In this document: positions 1 to 10,868 of the stretch, piece after piece
How the letters are laid out: the number at the start of each line of letters is the position of its first letter
Position numbering within the stretch: the first letter of the stretch is position 1
Origin: Eubacterium sp. AB3007
GTDB lineage: Bacteria; Bacillota; Clostridia; Peptostreptococcales; Anaerovoracaceae
Direction of reading: 5' to 3'
Length of the DNA stretch: 64,000 bases
Assembly (NCBI RefSeq): GCF_000688015.1
Contig: NZ_JIAD01000001.1
Location: 1,488,001-1,552,000, forward strand
Position numbers and translations under genes: made by a program
The notes under the pieces: generated by a model
The model's input: the letters and a program-made list of their open reading frames with translations, nothing else
The model's database searches: none
Told to the model about the DNA's origin: nothing

Positions 1-39
1 TGTAACCCTGTCGAAAATGGTAAAACGAGAAGTGATAGA

Positions 40-930
40 ATGGAAACTGCGAAATACAGAGCATTTCTGACTGCTATTGAGAAAGGAACGTTCTCCAAGG
101 CCGCAGACCAGATGCGGTATACCCCTGCCGGTGTTCAACAACTGGTGACCGCTTTGGAGCAGGAACTGGGGCTGACACTTCTGAACAGAAGCGACAAAGG
201 GGTGACTTTGAACAAGGACGGAGAACGCATGCTCCCCCTCATCAAAGATCTGCTTAGGCAGGAATCACAGATTCAGGAGATGGCCTCCGCTATTAATGGA
301 CTGCTCGTCGGGAGCATCTCCATCGCCTCGTACTTCAGTGTGGCGACCCACTGGCTTCCGGGGCTGATTGCAGATTTTCAGAGGATGCACCCCAACATTG
401 AGTTCCATATTATGGAAGGGCCTCGCCAGGTCGTCCTAAACCGCTTGCAGGACAAGTCTGCGGACATCGGCTTTGCCACCTGCATTGAGCCAATGAAGAT
501 GGAATGGATTCCACTGCATGTGGATCCGATCCTGGCTATTATCCCAAAGGATCACCCCCTTGCATCGTAAGCCTCCTTCCCTCTCGAGCGGTGCGGGGAA
601 GAACCCTTCATTATGGCAGCGAACGCCAACGACGAGGATCTAATGCGGATCTTCCGAAAGAGCCAGATCGTTCCCAATGTTCGGTATTCCACGATCAACC
701 ACTTCTCTGCCATCAATATGGTGGCCCACGGTCTTGGCATCAGTATGATGAACGAACTGATCACCGGAAAGTTTGATGCGGAAGTAGTCAAGCTGCCTCT
801 GGATCCGCCGCAGTTTATCACCCTTGGGATCATAGTTCCATCTGTGAGAAAAGCGCGCCCGGCCATAAAGCAATTCGTTCAATACGCAGAAAAACAACTA
901 AAAAAAGAGGCGTTGCCCGCCACTCAGTAA
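40..930 (+). pseudogene. LysR-type transcriptional regulator, interrupted by an in-frame stop
   Basis: The first 176 codons encode a LysR N-terminal winged helix (FSKAADQMRYTPAGVQQ, then LTLLNRSDKGVTLNKDG) and the start of the co-inducer-binding domain (GLLVGSISIASYFS). A TAA at 568-570 stops this frame. The same frame continues without a shift through 571-612 and on to 930, giving the rest of the effector domain (FSAINMVAHGLGISMMNEL). Read through, the product would be 296 residues, the usual LysR length, so a point nonsense change is the simplest explanation. It converges on the hydroxyacid dehydrogenase gene. No functional DNA-binding tetramer with effector response is expected from the truncated product, though the HTH part could still be made. 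A sequencing error at one base is the alternative. Confidence 0.85.
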
Positions 931-961
931 GCTTTGTGCAACACCTCCGGAAATCGCTTCC

Positions 962-1912
962 CTAAAGCACTCTTCTCTTGTCTTCGCCGTTGATCCAGGT
1001 CTGGATGTTTTCGAACACCATGTCCGCCCGGCGTTCGATGGATTCTACCGTATCGAAACCCACATGCGGTGTGCAGATCAGGTTTGGTGCTCCCAGGAAG
1101 GAGTGTCCTTCCGGAAGCGGAGGATCGTTCTCATATACATCCGTTCCATACCGGATCTGTCCGCTTTGGATCGCCTCTGCCACTGCCTCCGTATTGACCA
1201 CCGGCCCTCGCGAGGTATTGATCAGGATCGCCCCTGGCTTCATAACGGCGATCTCCTCTCTGCCGATCAGATCCCGGGTCTGGGGAGTGAGCGGTGTATG
1301 AACAGAAACGATGTCCGCTTCTGCCATGAGATCTGGCAGACTTCTGTACTCGATTCCGAGCTCCTTCGCCTTCTGTCTCTCGCTCCGGCTGTATCCGATC
1401 AATCTGCATCCAAAGGCCCGGAAGATCTCTGCTGTCCGGCAGCCAATGCTCCCTGTACCGATGATGCCCACAGTCTTTCCACGTAGTTCATTCCCCTGCA
1501 GACCGGCCTTGCCTCCACCGCCTTGGACAGCGTCATTCCCTTTGCTGATATTGCGGAGATGATCCAGCGCCAGCCCCACAGCCAGTTCTGCAACTGCATC
1601 GTCACAGTAGCCGCCTGTATTATAAACCGGGATATTCCTTCTGCTGCAGGCCTCCGTTCCCACGTGGTCGATCCCGACAAACGCCACCGATACCATTTTC
1701 AGTGTATCGCAGGCATCGATCACCTCATCAGGAAGGGGATGGTTAGCGATCATCAGGACCTCTGCGCCTTCGCTTCTCTTCTTCAGTTCTTCCGTATCAA
1801 GGGTCAGCTCCGAATACGCACGGAAGCTATGTCCCTGTGCCTCAAGCTGCTTCGATAATGTTTCCAGTTTCTCGCCGGAGATCCCCAGCGGTTCAAGTAG
1901 TACGATGTTCAT
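962..1912 (-). CDS. D-isomer specific 2-hydroxyacid dehydrogenase
   Basis: A 316-residue NAD(P)-dependent oxidoreductase of the D-2-hydroxyacid dehydrogenase family, which reduces 2-oxoacids to D-2-hydroxyacids or the reverse. The Rossmann motif GIIGTGSIG lies near residues 149-157. The family catalytic Arg is in NTSRGPVV (about 235), the Glu in DVYENDPP (about 261) and the His in CTPHVGF (about 283), so the active site is complete. The length is normal. It stands alone, with LysR converging downstream and serS in the same direction upstream. Substrate cannot be told from sequence; phosphoglycerate, hydroxypyruvate and lactate-type members look alike at this level. Confidence 0.9.
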   Translation of the reverse strand: MNIVLLEPLGISGEKLETLSKQLEAQGHSFRAYSELTLDTEELKKRSEGAEVLMIANHPLPDEVIDACDTLKMVSVAFVGIDHVGTEACSRRNIPVYNTGGYCDDAVAELAVGLALDHLRNISKGNDAVQGGGGKAGLQGNELRGKTVGIIGTGSIGCRTAEIFRAFGCRLIGYSRSERQKAKELGIEYRSLPDLMAEADIVSVHTPLTPQTRDLIGREEIAVMKPGAILINTSRGPVVNTEAVAEAIQSGQIRYGTDVYENDPPLPEGHSFLGAPNLICTPHVGFDTVESIERRADMVFENIQTWINGEDKRRVL

Positions 1913-1996
1913 TATATTTCCTTTCGTTCAAAAGCTTTGCGAATGGAGCTGCTGATATGCTGCAACCTTGACGCCTGCTCCGAACTTCGCCTATCA

Positions 1997-3277
1997 CTAT
2001 CTGGCTTCGATCTTCTCTACACCACCCATGTAGCTCCGCAGCACCTCCGGAATCACCACGCTGCCATCAGCCTGCTGGAAATTCTCCAGCACCGCGGCGG
2101 TAGTGCGCCCTACAGCAAGGCCCGAGCCATTCAATGTGTGGACAAACTCCGGCTTGCCGCCACTTTCGCGGCGGAAGCGAATCCCTGCCCGACGCGCCTG
2201 GAAATCCAGGAAGTTGGAGCAGGAGGAGATCTCCACATACCGTCCGTAACTGGGCATCCAGACCTCGATGTCATAGGTGGTCGCCGAGGAGAACCCCAGG
2301 TCCCCGGAGCTCAGCTTCACCACCCGGTAGGGCAGTCCCAGACGCTTCAGCACTTCCTCCGCGTCCAGGGTCAGGTTCTCCAGTTCCTCCCAGGAATCCT
2401 CCGGGCGGCAGAACTTGACCATCTCGACCTTATTGAACTGATGCTGCCGGATCACCCCACGGGTGTCGCGCCCTGCAGAGCCCGCCTCTGCACGGAAACA
2501 AGGGGTGTACGCAGTATAGTGGATCGGCAGGTCCTCCTCTTTCAGAATCTCGCCGGCGTGCAGATTGGTCACCGGCACCTCTGCCGTGGGGATCAGGAAG
2601 AAATCCTTCTGCGGAAGGTAGAACATGTCTTCCTCAAACTTCGGCAACTGTCCGGTTCCTGTCATAGCATCCCGGTTCACCATGAAAGGCGGCAGGATCT
2701 CTGTGTAATCCTGCTCCATGGTATGCAGATCAAGCATGAAGCACATGATTGCTCTCTCCAGCCGTGCTCCCAAACCGCGATATACGGTGAACCGTGCTCC
2801 CGCGATCTTCGCAGCCCGCTCAAAGTCCAGAATCCCCAGGTCCTCCCCGATGTCCCAGTGTGCCTTGGGTTCAAACTCGAACGTTTTCGGTTCTCCCACC
2901 TTACGCAGTTCCACGTTGTCCGCATCATCCTTCCCAAAGGGCACGCCCTCTGCCGGCATGTTCGGTACACCCAGAAGCGCATCCTTCAGGTTCTTCTCGA
3001 CCTCGGCCAGTTCTCCGTCCATCTCCTTGATCCGGCCTGACAAAGCCTTCATCTCCTTCATGATCTCGGAAGTATCCTCGCCAGCCTTCTTCATCTGAGG
3101 AATCTGTTTGGAGACTACCTTCTGACGGTGCTTCATCTCCTCCACTTCGGCCAGCAGGCTTCGGCGCTGATCATCGTATTTCTTCACATCTCCGATGCCG
3201 AAATCGCCTTTGCCGCGGTACTCTACTCTCTCCTTGACTCCCTCATAATCCTCTCTGATCCTCTTGATATCCAGCAT
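1997..3277 (-). CDS. serS: Seryl-tRNA synthetase
   Basis: A 426-residue class II aminoacyl-tRNA synthetase charging tRNA-Ser in the cytoplasm. The N-terminal 100 residues form the long antiparallel coiled-coil arm ([18 protein letters not shown] to [17 protein letters not shown]) that contacts the tRNA variable arm. The catalytic core shows [14 protein letters not shown], the motif 2 region [20 protein letters not shown] and the motif 3 region [17 protein letters not shown]. Length and order match the bacterial family. The start has a GGAGG-type site just upstream. It follows the glutamine synthetase gene by about 44 nt, so co-transcription is possible. I see no T-box leader in front of it. 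Confidence 0.97.
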   Translation of the reverse strand: MLDIKRIREDYEGVKERVEYRGKGDFGIGDVKKYDDQRRSLLAEVEEMKHRQKVVSKQIPQMKKAGEDTSEIMKEMKALSGRIKEMDGELAEVEKNLKDALLGVPNMPAEGVPFGKDDADNVELRKVGEPKTFEFEPKAHWDIGEDLGILDFERAAKIAGARFTVYRGLGARLERAIMCFMLDLHTMEQDYTEILPPFMVNRDAMTGTGQLPKFEEDMFYLPQKDFFLIPTAEVPVTNLHAGEILKEEDLPIHYTAYTPCFRAEAGSAGRDTRGVIRQHQFNKVEMVKFCRPEDSWEELENLTLDAEEVLKRLGLPYRVVKLSSGDLGFSSATTYDIEVWMPSYGRYVEISSCSNFLDFQARRAGIRFRRESGGKPEFVHTLNGSGLAVGRTTAAVLENFQQADGSVVIPEVLRSYMGGVEKIEAR

Positions 3278-3321
3278 GTCTTTCCTCCGTCTATGGTGAT
3301 GTCCTGCACGGCCTGCCCGTG

Positions 3322-5241
3322 CTACAGCAGATTTTTCTTATATGTATTGTACAGCTCCGTCAGCCTCTCAACTCTGTCCTTGATGGCCAGCTGTATCGCC
3401 GATGCCTTGTCGTATTCTTTTTTGTCCAGCGCTTCTTTCGCCCGGGTCAGCAGGCACTTCTCGCTGATGGTATCCTTTCCCAGTTCATGACGCAGCCGAT
3501 CGATCTCCGACCAGTTCATCATGTCGTAATCCGAGAAATCGTCATCGCTGTGGCGTTTCTTGCAGGAGCGAATGAACACCATGGTGTTGGGAATGAGCCG
3601 GTCATGGAGTTCCAGTTTCCATTGAGACAGGATCTGCTCCCGGTAGGAGGCCAGCAGCAACTCGTTCATGACGCCCCCCTCGCTGAAGATCCGGGTCTTT
3701 TCCGGATACTTGTCGAAGGCAGCCAGGTTCTCCCACACAGTGGCAGGCGCTTTTCCAAACAGATGCTCCCGCTCTTCTTCCGTATAATGGATGAACACAT
3801 CCTCTTCGCTGCGGTACTCGCGCTCTGTCTCCAGATAGAAGTCCGGAACACCGTGCTTCTTGGACAGGGAGGCCTCCAGCTCCTCCGGGTCTTTCTCGTG
3901 CTCCAACACCGCCCGGATGCCATCTACCACCGCCATATAAGCACTGGCCAGCACCAGATAGGTGTTGCTCTTCGGATTCGGAGCACGAAGTTCGAATCTG
4001 GTGGATAAGGGGTTATGCGCATCCCGGATCAACCCGACCAGCACGGTCCGGTTACGAGAGGGGCGGTCGATCCCTTTCCCCAGAGATGTGACGATACACA
4101 CCGGTGCTTCAAATCCGGGTTTAAGCCGATTCAGAGAATCGTTGGAGGAACTGATAAAGGGATTGATCACCTCGTAGTTCTTCAGGATCCCCATCAGGGC
4201 TCCAAACCCTACCGGGCTCATGAAATGTTTTTTCATGTCCCCAGGGGCAAATAGACTGATCATGCTCCCGTCCTTTAGCTTTGCGGCCAACCCGATGTGC
4301 GTGTGCTCCCCGCTCCCGGCGACTCCGTCAAAAGGCTTGGCCATGAAGGTCACGTCCAGACCATGCTTTGTGAATATATCACGCACCACGTACTTGACCT
4401 GATTCTCGTTGTCCGCCGCCTGTATGGCATCTGCGTACTTCCAATCGATCTCCAGCTGCTCCATCACATGGTCGTAGTGGCCACCAGACCCCATCTTGGC
4501 CTTGACACCGCCTACTTCCTTGTGACCCATCTCTACCTGGAACCCATACTTGTCCAGGATCATCAGGGTTTCCTCCAGCGCGGTCCGTACCTCGCCGTAA
4601 GTCCGTTTCCAGTACTGTTCCTTCAGAGTCTGGGCGATGAAAAGCTGCTCTCTGTCGCCCTTGTCATCCGGCGTTCTGACCCAGAACTCCAACTCCGTCG
4701 CACTGGTCAGTACCAGTTCCTGGATATCGTCCACGCTCTCCGCCCCCTGGATGTACTGGAAGGCGTAGGGATGCTCCCGAAGCAGTTCCATTACCTGTTC
4801 CTTCAGGTACTTCAGCGAGTTCCGGAGGATGGAACGGCTGCCACACTGGAAGGCATCGTTGTGTACCAGGAAGGAGGGGATCCGCAGCGTTCCCACCGGC
4901 ATATCGAGTCCTCTGATCACATTTCGCATATTGTAATCAACATACCAGTTAACGGAAAGATCCGGGATAATATCTACTTTGGCATTACCCAGGTCTGCGA
5001 TCTTGGGCAAAGCGACCGAGGAGCCATCAGTCTGTACACCGTGGGCTAACAGATTGTCGATATCCTCCAGAAAAGCGCTCACCGGGATCTTCTCGTCCGT
5101 GTCGTGCCCGCCCATGTCGATTCCCACAAAAGATACAAAGCATACCTCCGGGTGCTCTGACAGCACCGCAGCGATGTCTTCCTTCCCGTGCTTCTCGGGA
5201 GGGATAGTAAACAGCATCCTCTCGATGTCAAACTCCAGCAT
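3322..5241 (-). CDS. glnA: Glutamine synthetase family protein with C-terminal extension
   Basis: A glutamate-ammonia ligase superfamily member of 639 residues. GS hallmarks seen are the TDGSSV segment near the N terminus, the HTHIGL metal/ATP loop, [26 protein letters not shown] core ([11 protein letters not shown]) and [20 protein letters not shown]. The core is followed by about 100 charged, probably helical residues ending [10 protein letters not shown], which makes it longer than the usual 440-470 residue type I enzyme. The ATG at 5241 is chosen because AAAGGA sits 8 nt before it; the in-frame ATG at 5304 lacks such a site. Function as true glutamine synthetase is likely but gamma-glutamyl-ligase activity on another amine cannot be excluded. 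Confidence 0.85.
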   Translation of the reverse strand: MLEFDIERMLFTIPPEKHGKEDIAAVLSEHPEVCFVSFVGIDMGGHDTDEKIPVSAFLEDIDNLLAHGVQTDGSSVALPKIADLGNAKVDIIPDLSVNWYVDYNMRNVIRGLDMPVGTLRIPSFLVHNDAFQCGSRSILRNSLKYLKEQVMELLREHPYAFQYIQGAESVDDIQELVLTSATELEFWVRTPDDKGDREQLFIAQTLKEQYWKRTYGEVRTALEETLMILDKYGFQVEMGHKEVGGVKAKMGSGGHYDHVMEQLEIDWKYADAIQAADNENQVKYVVRDIFTKHGLDVTFMAKPFDGVAGSGEHTHIGLAAKLKDGSMISLFAPGDMKKHFMSPVGFGALMGILKNYEVINPFISSSNDSLNRLKPGFEAPVCIVTSLGKGIDRPSRNRTVLVGLIRDAHNPLSTRFELRAPNPKSNTYLVLASAYMAVVDGIRAVLEHEKDPEELEASLSKKHGVPDFYLETEREYRSEEDVFIHYTEEEREHLFGKAPATVWENLAAFDKYPEKTRIFSEGGVMNELLLASYREQILSQWKLELHDRLIPNTMVFIRSCKKRHSDDDFSDYDMMNWSEIDRLRHELGKDTISEKCLLTRAKEALDKKEYDKASAIQLAIKDRVERLTELYNTYKKNLL

Positions 5242-5302
5242 ATGCGTCCTTTCTGCAGCCTGCGCTGCTGTCCGCACGCTCCCTCTCCTTGCGTGCTTCT
5301 CC

Positions 5303-5336
5303 AAAAAACCTATGGGACATCCCGAGGAATGTCCCA
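5303..5336 (-). terminator. Rho-independent terminator of the UPF0182 operon
   Basis: On the minus strand an 8-bp stem (TGGGACAT / ATGTCCCA) is followed within a few bases by a run of six T. It lies just after the UPF0182 stop codon at 5380. Confidence 0.8.
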
Positions 5337-5379
5337 GAGGCTTAGATATTAAGTATTGTTATGCGTGTTGCTACGCACT

Positions 5380-8238
5380 TCAGGCGAGGTTTTTCAGGGA
5401 ATCCTCCAGCTTGTCCATATAGTTGCCGTAGGCTGCCCAGTCACCATCCTTCAATGCCTTCTGGGCGTTGTTGTAGGCTTCCTGCGCTCTCTTGATATAG
5501 TCATCCCTGGTCAGGCTCTGGCTATCAGAACCATCGCCCTCGGCTTCCATCTCTCCAGTCTTGTCCGCACCACCGGTGGCACCGAAGAGTTCCTCAAGTG
5601 CATCTCCCAGAGTGGACTTGTAGGCGATCTGGTCGCCGTACACGACCACGACCCTCTTGACTTCCGGAATCGCCGCGTTGGCAGCTTCCAGATAGATCGG
5701 CTCAACGTAGAGCAGAGAATCCTCAATCGGAATGACGAACAGGTTACCACGGCTGTACTTGGATCCCGCATTGGACCACAGGGAGAAGTCCTGAGAGATC
5801 TCTGTAGTCTGACCGATCTGGGCCTCTACCTGAGAAGGACCATAGATAGTCTTGCTCTTCGGGAACTGGTACAGAACCAGTTGTCCATACTTGTCGCCAT
5901 CATTTCTGGCAATCATCAGCGCCGTCATATTTTCCTTACTCTTCGGAGTGTACGGGATGGAGTTGATGAACTCAGCCTCCTTCTCACCCGGCAGATTCAG
6001 GATATAGTAGTTCGGCGTCATGATCTGTTTCTTGGTGCCGTAGGTCTCGCTGGCGATGTTCCACTCGTCCTCGTTCTGATAGAAGACCTTCACGTTGTTC
6101 ATGTGATACCTGGCGTAGATGTCCGCCTGCACCTGGAACAGCGCGTTCGGGTAACGAATATGCGACTGCAGCGACTTCGGCATCTGCTCAAAGTTCTTGA
6201 ACAGTTTCGGGTAGATCTTCTGATAGGTCTTGGCGATGGGATCATCGTTGTCAACGATGTAATAGTTCACATCACCGTTGTAGGCATCTACCACGACCTT
6301 CACCGAGTTCCTGATATAGTTGGTGGTCCCGGTCTCCCCGCTATATGGCTGAGAGTAAGGGTAGTAGGAACTGGTGGTATACGCATCCACGATCCAGTAG
6401 ACTTTGCCGTCTACAGTTACTGCGTACGGGTCATCCTCGTAACTCAGATACGGCATGATCCGCTGTACACGTTCACTTACGTTTCTGTAGATGATGATCT
6501 TGGAATCACTCTTGATGTTGGTGGACACCAGGATCTTCAGGCTGCTCTCGCGGATCGCGAACATGATGCGGGAGAACAGGTTCATCTTGATGCCTGCCTT
6601 ACCATCGTACTTGGTGTACTTGTTCTGACTGCCATCCGGATAGTCGAACTCATCCTCACTGGTATCTACCAGAGAGTAGTCATTGGTCATCTCACCGAAA
6701 TAGATGGCTGGCTGCTTCACCTGGATCTCGCTGACAGAAGATTCCGGTGGGATGTTCTTGATCAGAACGTCCGGCTGTCCGCTCTTGGTAACGGTGTTGA
6801 CCTTGGACAAAGTCAGACCATATCCGTGAGTGTACTTCAGATGACGGTTCAGCCAGGTATCGCTGATCTTGTTCTCATCGATCTCTCTGATCGACAGATA
6901 GGTCTGGGTCAGGGCCCCGTTGATCACATATCTGTCAACATCCACATCGTTGAACTCGTAGTACTGACGAATACTCTGTGTCTGGTTATAGAAGGTCTTC
7001 ACAGGTACGTAGTCGTTGATACGGATATTGGAGATCGTCGCCTCGTTGTTGCTGATATCCTTGCTGGTCAGGTTCTGATTCGCCGCAAAAGGCTTGATGG
7101 TCACATTGTCCAACTGATACGCGTGCTGTGTATACTCGATGTTCCGCTTCAGGTACTTGGTTTCCTTGTCCAGTTCGTCCGGTGAAACGATGATGCTCTG
7201 TACCACGATGGCCAGCACCACGCCCAACACGCCCACGCCGATCATGATGACAGGCACGGTCAGAACTTTCTTGATGCTCTTCTTCCGGATATAGATCGCA
7301 GTCGCAAAGGCTCCGATCACTGCCAGCACGGCTAGCGCCCGGTACATCCAGAGCACCACGAACACGTCGGTAAATCCCGCGCCGTACACTGCGCCGGTGT
7401 GCGCATGGAGCAGGTCGAACTGCCTCAGGAAGAAATCCACGGCCAGCATCAGGAAGAACACCACGCCCATGACCGTCAGCTGATGTGACGCGATGGACAG
7501 GATCTGTTTGAAGTTGTTGTCATCAAACCTCCGTCTTCTTGGACGTCTGGCTCCTTTCATGTTGTCAAAGACTTTGTCGAAGGGAGAACCGGTACCAAAC
7601 GGATTGGAATGTCCTGTGTACCTCTCCTCGTCATCGTCTGTGTAATCATCCACCACTTCCTCTTCCATGAGACGAGGCGAATGAAGCGCCAGAAGGATCA
7701 CATAGTACAGGATGGTCATGGCGATGATCAGAAGAATGACCACCAGCAGAAGTTCATTGACCTGCTTCAGAAAGTCAAGCCTGAATATATAGAAGGATAT
7801 ATCCAGGTGGAACAGCGGATCCTTCTTGCCAAACCCGGTGCTATTGGTAAACTGCAACGCCTGAAACCAAAGTCTCTGTGCGGTGACAAAGGCCACCACC
7901 GCCGCAAACCCAACCGCCACCAGGTTGGTGTACCGTCCGAGCTTTTTCATATCTGTCTGCTCGTCCGATTCTATATGCACAAAATAATTCTTTCGCAGCC
8001 TTCGCAGATAATACTCCACGAGAAGCCATACTACAATAAAAGTCGGTATTCCAATCTCTAGTTCTGTTACCAAGCCCTTCAGGAACACCTGTACGTAGTT
8101 CATTTCATCGAACCACATCCAGTCCGTAATAAAGTCAACCAGCATCACGATCAATCCTATGATGATCATGACGAACAGCAGAACCACACTTAGCCTGCGT
8201 TTCGGCTTGGCTCCAGATTCCTGTTTTGCCCCTTTCAA
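5380..8238 (-). CDS. UPF0182 family large membrane protein
   Basis: About 952 residues. The first third holds several hydrophobic segments (for example VVLLFVMIIIGLIVML and GVVFFLMLAVDFFL), followed by a long region outside the membrane with YLSYEDDPYAV and a C-terminal acidic segment ending KLEDSLKNLA. This matches the UPF0182 family, whose role is unknown. A TTG at 8238 is the preferred start because GGAGG lies 8 nt upstream; an earlier in-frame TTG at 8253 overlaps that ribosome site. It is the last gene of an operon with the two low-complexity membrane-anchored proteins upstream, so a shared envelope function is inferred. Confidence 0.88.
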   Translation of the reverse strand: MKGAKQESGAKPKRRLSVVLLFVMIIIGLIVMLVDFITDWMWFDEMNYVQVFLKGLVTELEIGIPTFIVVWLLVEYYLRRLRKNYFVHIESDEQTDMKKLGRYTNLVAVGFAAVVAFVTAQRLWFQALQFTNSTGFGKKDPLFHLDISFYIFRLDFLKQVNELLLVVILLIIAMTILYYVILLALHSPRLMEEEVVDDYTDDDEERYTGHSNPFGTGSPFDKVFDNMKGARRPRRRRFDDNNFKQILSIASHQLTVMGVVFFLMLAVDFFLRQFDLLHAHTGAVYGAGFTDVFVVLWMYRALAVLAVIGAFATAIYIRKKSIKKVLTVPVIMIGVGVLGVVLAIVVQSIIVSPDELDKETKYLKRNIEYTQHAYQLDNVTIKPFAANQNLTSKDISNNEATISNIRINDYVPVKTFYNQTQSIRQYYEFNDVDVDRYVINGALTQTYLSIREIDENKISDTWLNRHLKYTHGYGLTLSKVNTVTKSGQPDVLIKNIPPESSVSEIQVKQPAIYFGEMTNDYSLVDTSEDEFDYPDGSQNKYTKYDGKAGIKMNLFSRIMFAIRESSLKILVSTNIKSDSKIIIYRNVSERVQRIMPYLSYEDDPYAVTVDGKVYWIVDAYTTSSYYPYSQPYSGETGTTNYIRNSVKVVVDAYNGDVNYYIVDNDDPIAKTYQKIYPKLFKNFEQMPKSLQSHIRYPNALFQVQADIYARYHMNNVKVFYQNEDEWNIASETYGTKKQIMTPNYYILNLPGEKEAEFINSIPYTPKSKENMTALMIARNDGDKYGQLVLYQFPKSKTIYGPSQVEAQIGQTTEISQDFSLWSNAGSKYSRGNLFVIPIEDSLLYVEPIYLEAANAAIPEVKRVVVVYGDQIAYKSTLGDALEELFGATGGADKTGEMEAEGDGSDSQSLTRDDYIKRAQEAYNNAQKALKDGDWAAYGNYMDKLEDSLKNLA

Positions 8239-8272
8239 CTCAAATTCCTCCAAACTATATTATTCTATAAAC

Positions 8273-10834
8273 TCAGCCACCGAATATAGACGACAGCCCG
8301 TTATATACGCCATTGAACATATTCTGCAACTGAACAGATGCAGCACTTTCCGGCGCCAGATACTTGATACAGATCACCACGATCTCCAGCACGATCAGTA
8401 CACAGAGAATGATGGCAAAAATCTTCAGTCCCAGATACTTCTTGGGTTTCCTTGCCTTGGCCTTCGCTTCGGCCTCCAGCTCATCCTTGAATACGTCCTG
8501 GAAAGTGATTTTGTTATCATCGTTCGGGATCCCCCCAGCCGTATCCTCACGGATCATCTTCTCGATCTCCGCGGCGTTGTCCTCAGACTTCGTCGGCACA
8601 AAAGGATCCATCTCCGGTACTGGTACAGTCTGCGGTGCCTCCTGATGCACAAAGTCTTCCTGCGGTACAGCAGCGAACGGGTCCGCAGGAGCGCCAAACG
8701 GAGAACCTTCTGGTGCTGTCTGGGCCTGTGCCGGTGCTTCAAATGCAGGTGCTTCAAACACGGGTGCTTCGAACACAGAAGTCGCCGCTTCGGTCTGAGA
8801 CGGCTGCTGCGGTGCTGCGAACGGATCTGCCGCTGCTTCGAATGGAGAGTTCGCTGTAGTGAACGGACTCGTCGGCGCTTCGAATACAGGCGCCTCTGCC
8901 TCATTCTGTGCTGGTGCTTCCGGCATCGCGAACGAATCTGCCGGCGCTGCCTCCATAGCCGGCTGCTGCGGCTCAGCAGCAACGACCGGTTCTCTCGGGA
9001 TCTCCGGTTGCGGCGTCTCGACAAAATATCCCTCCGGGGTATGCGGTGCTTCAAATCCTATAACTTCCGGCTCCGGCTGCTGCGGTTCTACCGGTGCAAC
9101 CGGTTCCTCTACCGGTACGGCTGGCTCCTCTACCGGTGCCTCCGGCTCAAATGTCGGGAAAGCAAACTCTGCTGCCGGTTCCTCGGAAACCTGAGGTTCT
9201 TCGAAAGCCGGTGTCTCTGTCCTCATAAAGGACGGGATCTCCACCATGGACTCCTCTGTCCTGGGTACTTCCGGTGTAGTTGCCTCAAAGGCTGGCATCT
9301 CTGGCATAACCGGTGCCTCTGGCTCGAACGTCGGAATCTCCGGTGCTGCCTCGGCTTCTGCGGCCACTTCCTCGACCGGTGCGACCTGATCAAATGTCGG
9401 GAGTTCCGGCATCACGAACGCCGGCTCCTCTGCAGGTTCCTCTGTCATCGGAATCTCGAAGGCCGGTGCCTGCGGAGCCACATCCTCCGCCTCCGGCACG
9501 ATCGGTTCAAAGGTGGGCATCTCCGGCATGACGAATGCCGGCTCCTCTGCCTGCGGCATCTCGAAGGATGGTTCCTCCGTCTGCGGCGCCTCGAATGCCG
9601 GTTCCTCTGCCTGCGGCGCCTCGAACGTGGGCTCCTCCGGCAGGTCAAACGCCGGAGCACCTGCTTCCGGGGCTTCCTCTGCTTCAGGCAAATCAAACGC
9701 CGGAGCGCCTGCTTCCGGGACTTCCTCTACTTCAGGCAAATCAAACGCCGGAGCGCCTGCTTCCGGGGCTTCCTCTACTTCAGGCAGATCAAACGCCGGG
9801 GCACCTGCCAAAACAGGCTCCTCCTGTGGCGCAGCCGGAGCTTCTTCCGGGGCCGGTTCCTCTGGCAGATCAAACGCCGGAGCGCCTGCTTCCGGGGCTT
9901 CCTCTGCTTCTGCCTGCGCGATGTGCTCCTCCGGAGCTGCCTCTTCTACAGCGTCGTCGAAGGTCGGCATCTCGAACGCAGGAACGGACGCCTCTTCCTC
10001 TGCTGCTCCAAAGGCAGGTGCAACACCGAAGGCCGGTGCCTCAAACGCAGGTGCTGCTTCAAACACAGCCGCGTCAAATACTCTGGTAGGTTCCTCTGTT
10101 ACCGCTCCAGGTGCACCAAAACTGGGTGCCTCAAAGACCGGGTTCTGGGCAATACCTGTCGCTGTCCCCTCCGGCTCTTCCGGCTCCCTGTAGTCTACAT
10201 CCAACTGATCCTTCAAACGGTTATATTCTTTGTCAAGCAGTGCCTGGAATTCCTCGTTCTTCTTGTTATACGTGTAGAACTTGTCCATCCTTGTGGTGCT
10301 GCCCAGATTCTGAGGATTGTCGAATCTCTGTGTCTCGGAAATATTCCCGTCGCGATCTCTGGTTCCAAAGATAACCTCCTCGATAGACTGCGCAGTTTGT
10401 GCCTGCTCATCCACCAGGGGCTCAGGCTGCACTTCTGCAACCTCAGGAGCCTGAGGCTTCTCCGGTCTTTCCGGACGGATCTTCTCCCGTGCTGCCACCT
10501 GTTCCGGTTCTTCCTTCCGAGGTGTTCTTCCATGCTGATCGATCACCGACTCCCAGTTGAAATCGACATCATCGGTCGCTTTCTTCTGTTCTGTAGGGTA
10601 CCCATCTAGGTTCCAGTCAATCTCTTCAAATTGGAAATGTCGCTTATTTCTCTCTTTTCCCTGAGAAGCTGAGGGCGCTGGAGTCCCGTCTGTACGACCC
10701 ATGGCATCCCGTCCGCCCTGCGTAACAGGTCTTTCGGATGCCACCTGCGAAGCGTCAACGACCACTCTGGTCCCACACTCAGGACAGAACTTATCGTTGT
10801 CACTCAACAGATGTCCGCAACTTTTACAAATCAT
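8273..10834 (-). CDS. Zinc-ribbon protein with long Ala/Glu/Pro repeat region and C-terminal membrane anchor
   Basis: About 853 residues. The N terminus is a zinc ribbon with cysteines at 3, 6, 17 and 20 (CKSCGH, CPECGT). The middle is dominated by degenerate repeats of 15-17 residues with the core APAFDLPE and many EAPAFE variants, rich in Ala, Glu, Pro and Phe and likely unstructured. Near the C terminus LKIFAIILCVLIVLEIVVI is a single membrane span followed by about 30 residues. The ATG at 10834 is chosen because GCAGGAGGC precedes it by 8 nt. It sits between a second low-complexity membrane protein and UPF0182. Function unknown. The high-GC repeats make the other frames open too, but the zinc ribbon, RBS and anchor fix this frame. 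Confidence 0.8.
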   Translation of the reverse strand: MICKSCGHLLSDNDKFCPECGTRVVVDASQVASERPVTQGGRDAMGRTDGTPAPSASQGKERNKRHFQFEEIDWNLDGYPTEQKKATDDVDFNWESVIDQHGRTPRKEEPEQVAAREKIRPERPEKPQAPEVAEVQPEPLVDEQAQTAQSIEEVIFGTRDRDGNISETQRFDNPQNLGSTTRMDKFYTYNKKNEEFQALLDKEYNRLKDQLDVDYREPEEPEGTATGIAQNPVFEAPSFGAPGAVTEEPTRVFDAAVFEAAPAFEAPAFGVAPAFGAAEEEASVPAFEMPTFDDAVEEAAPEEHIAQAEAEEAPEAGAPAFDLPEEPAPEEAPAAPQEEPVLAGAPAFDLPEVEEAPEAGAPAFDLPEVEEVPEAGAPAFDLPEAEEAPEAGAPAFDLPEEPTFEAPQAEEPAFEAPQTEEPSFEMPQAEEPAFVMPEMPTFEPIVPEAEDVAPQAPAFEIPMTEEPAEEPAFVMPELPTFDQVAPVEEVAAEAEAAPEIPTFEPEAPVMPEMPAFEATTPEVPRTEESMVEIPSFMRTETPAFEEPQVSEEPAAEFAFPTFEPEAPVEEPAVPVEEPVAPVEPQQPEPEVIGFEAPHTPEGYFVETPQPEIPREPVVAAEPQQPAMEAAPADSFAMPEAPAQNEAEAPVFEAPTSPFTTANSPFEAAADPFAAPQQPSQTEAATSVFEAPVFEAPAFEAPAQAQTAPEGSPFGAPADPFAAVPQEDFVHQEAPQTVPVPEMDPFVPTKSEDNAAEIEKMIREDTAGGIPNDDNKITFQDVFKDELEAEAKAKARKPKKYLGLKIFAIILCVLIVLEIVVICIKYLAPESAASVQLQNMFNGVYNGLSSIFGG

Positions 10835-10868
10835 AGTCTGCCTCCTGCATAACAATTTACTTAATCAT

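Noticed and set aside
3278..3321. T-box or other leader riboswitch before serS
   Set aside because: The gap to the upstream gene is only about 44 nt and shows no T-box sequence.
5356..7185. Long plus-strand reading frame opposite UPF0182
   Set aside because: It is antisense to a well-supported membrane protein gene, has no start site and no recognisable domain.
8159..10609. Cys/Arg/Leu-rich plus-strand frame opposite the zinc-ribbon gene
   Set aside because: Composition is the complement of the Ala/Glu/Pro repeats; the minus-strand frame has RBS, zinc ribbon and membrane anchor.
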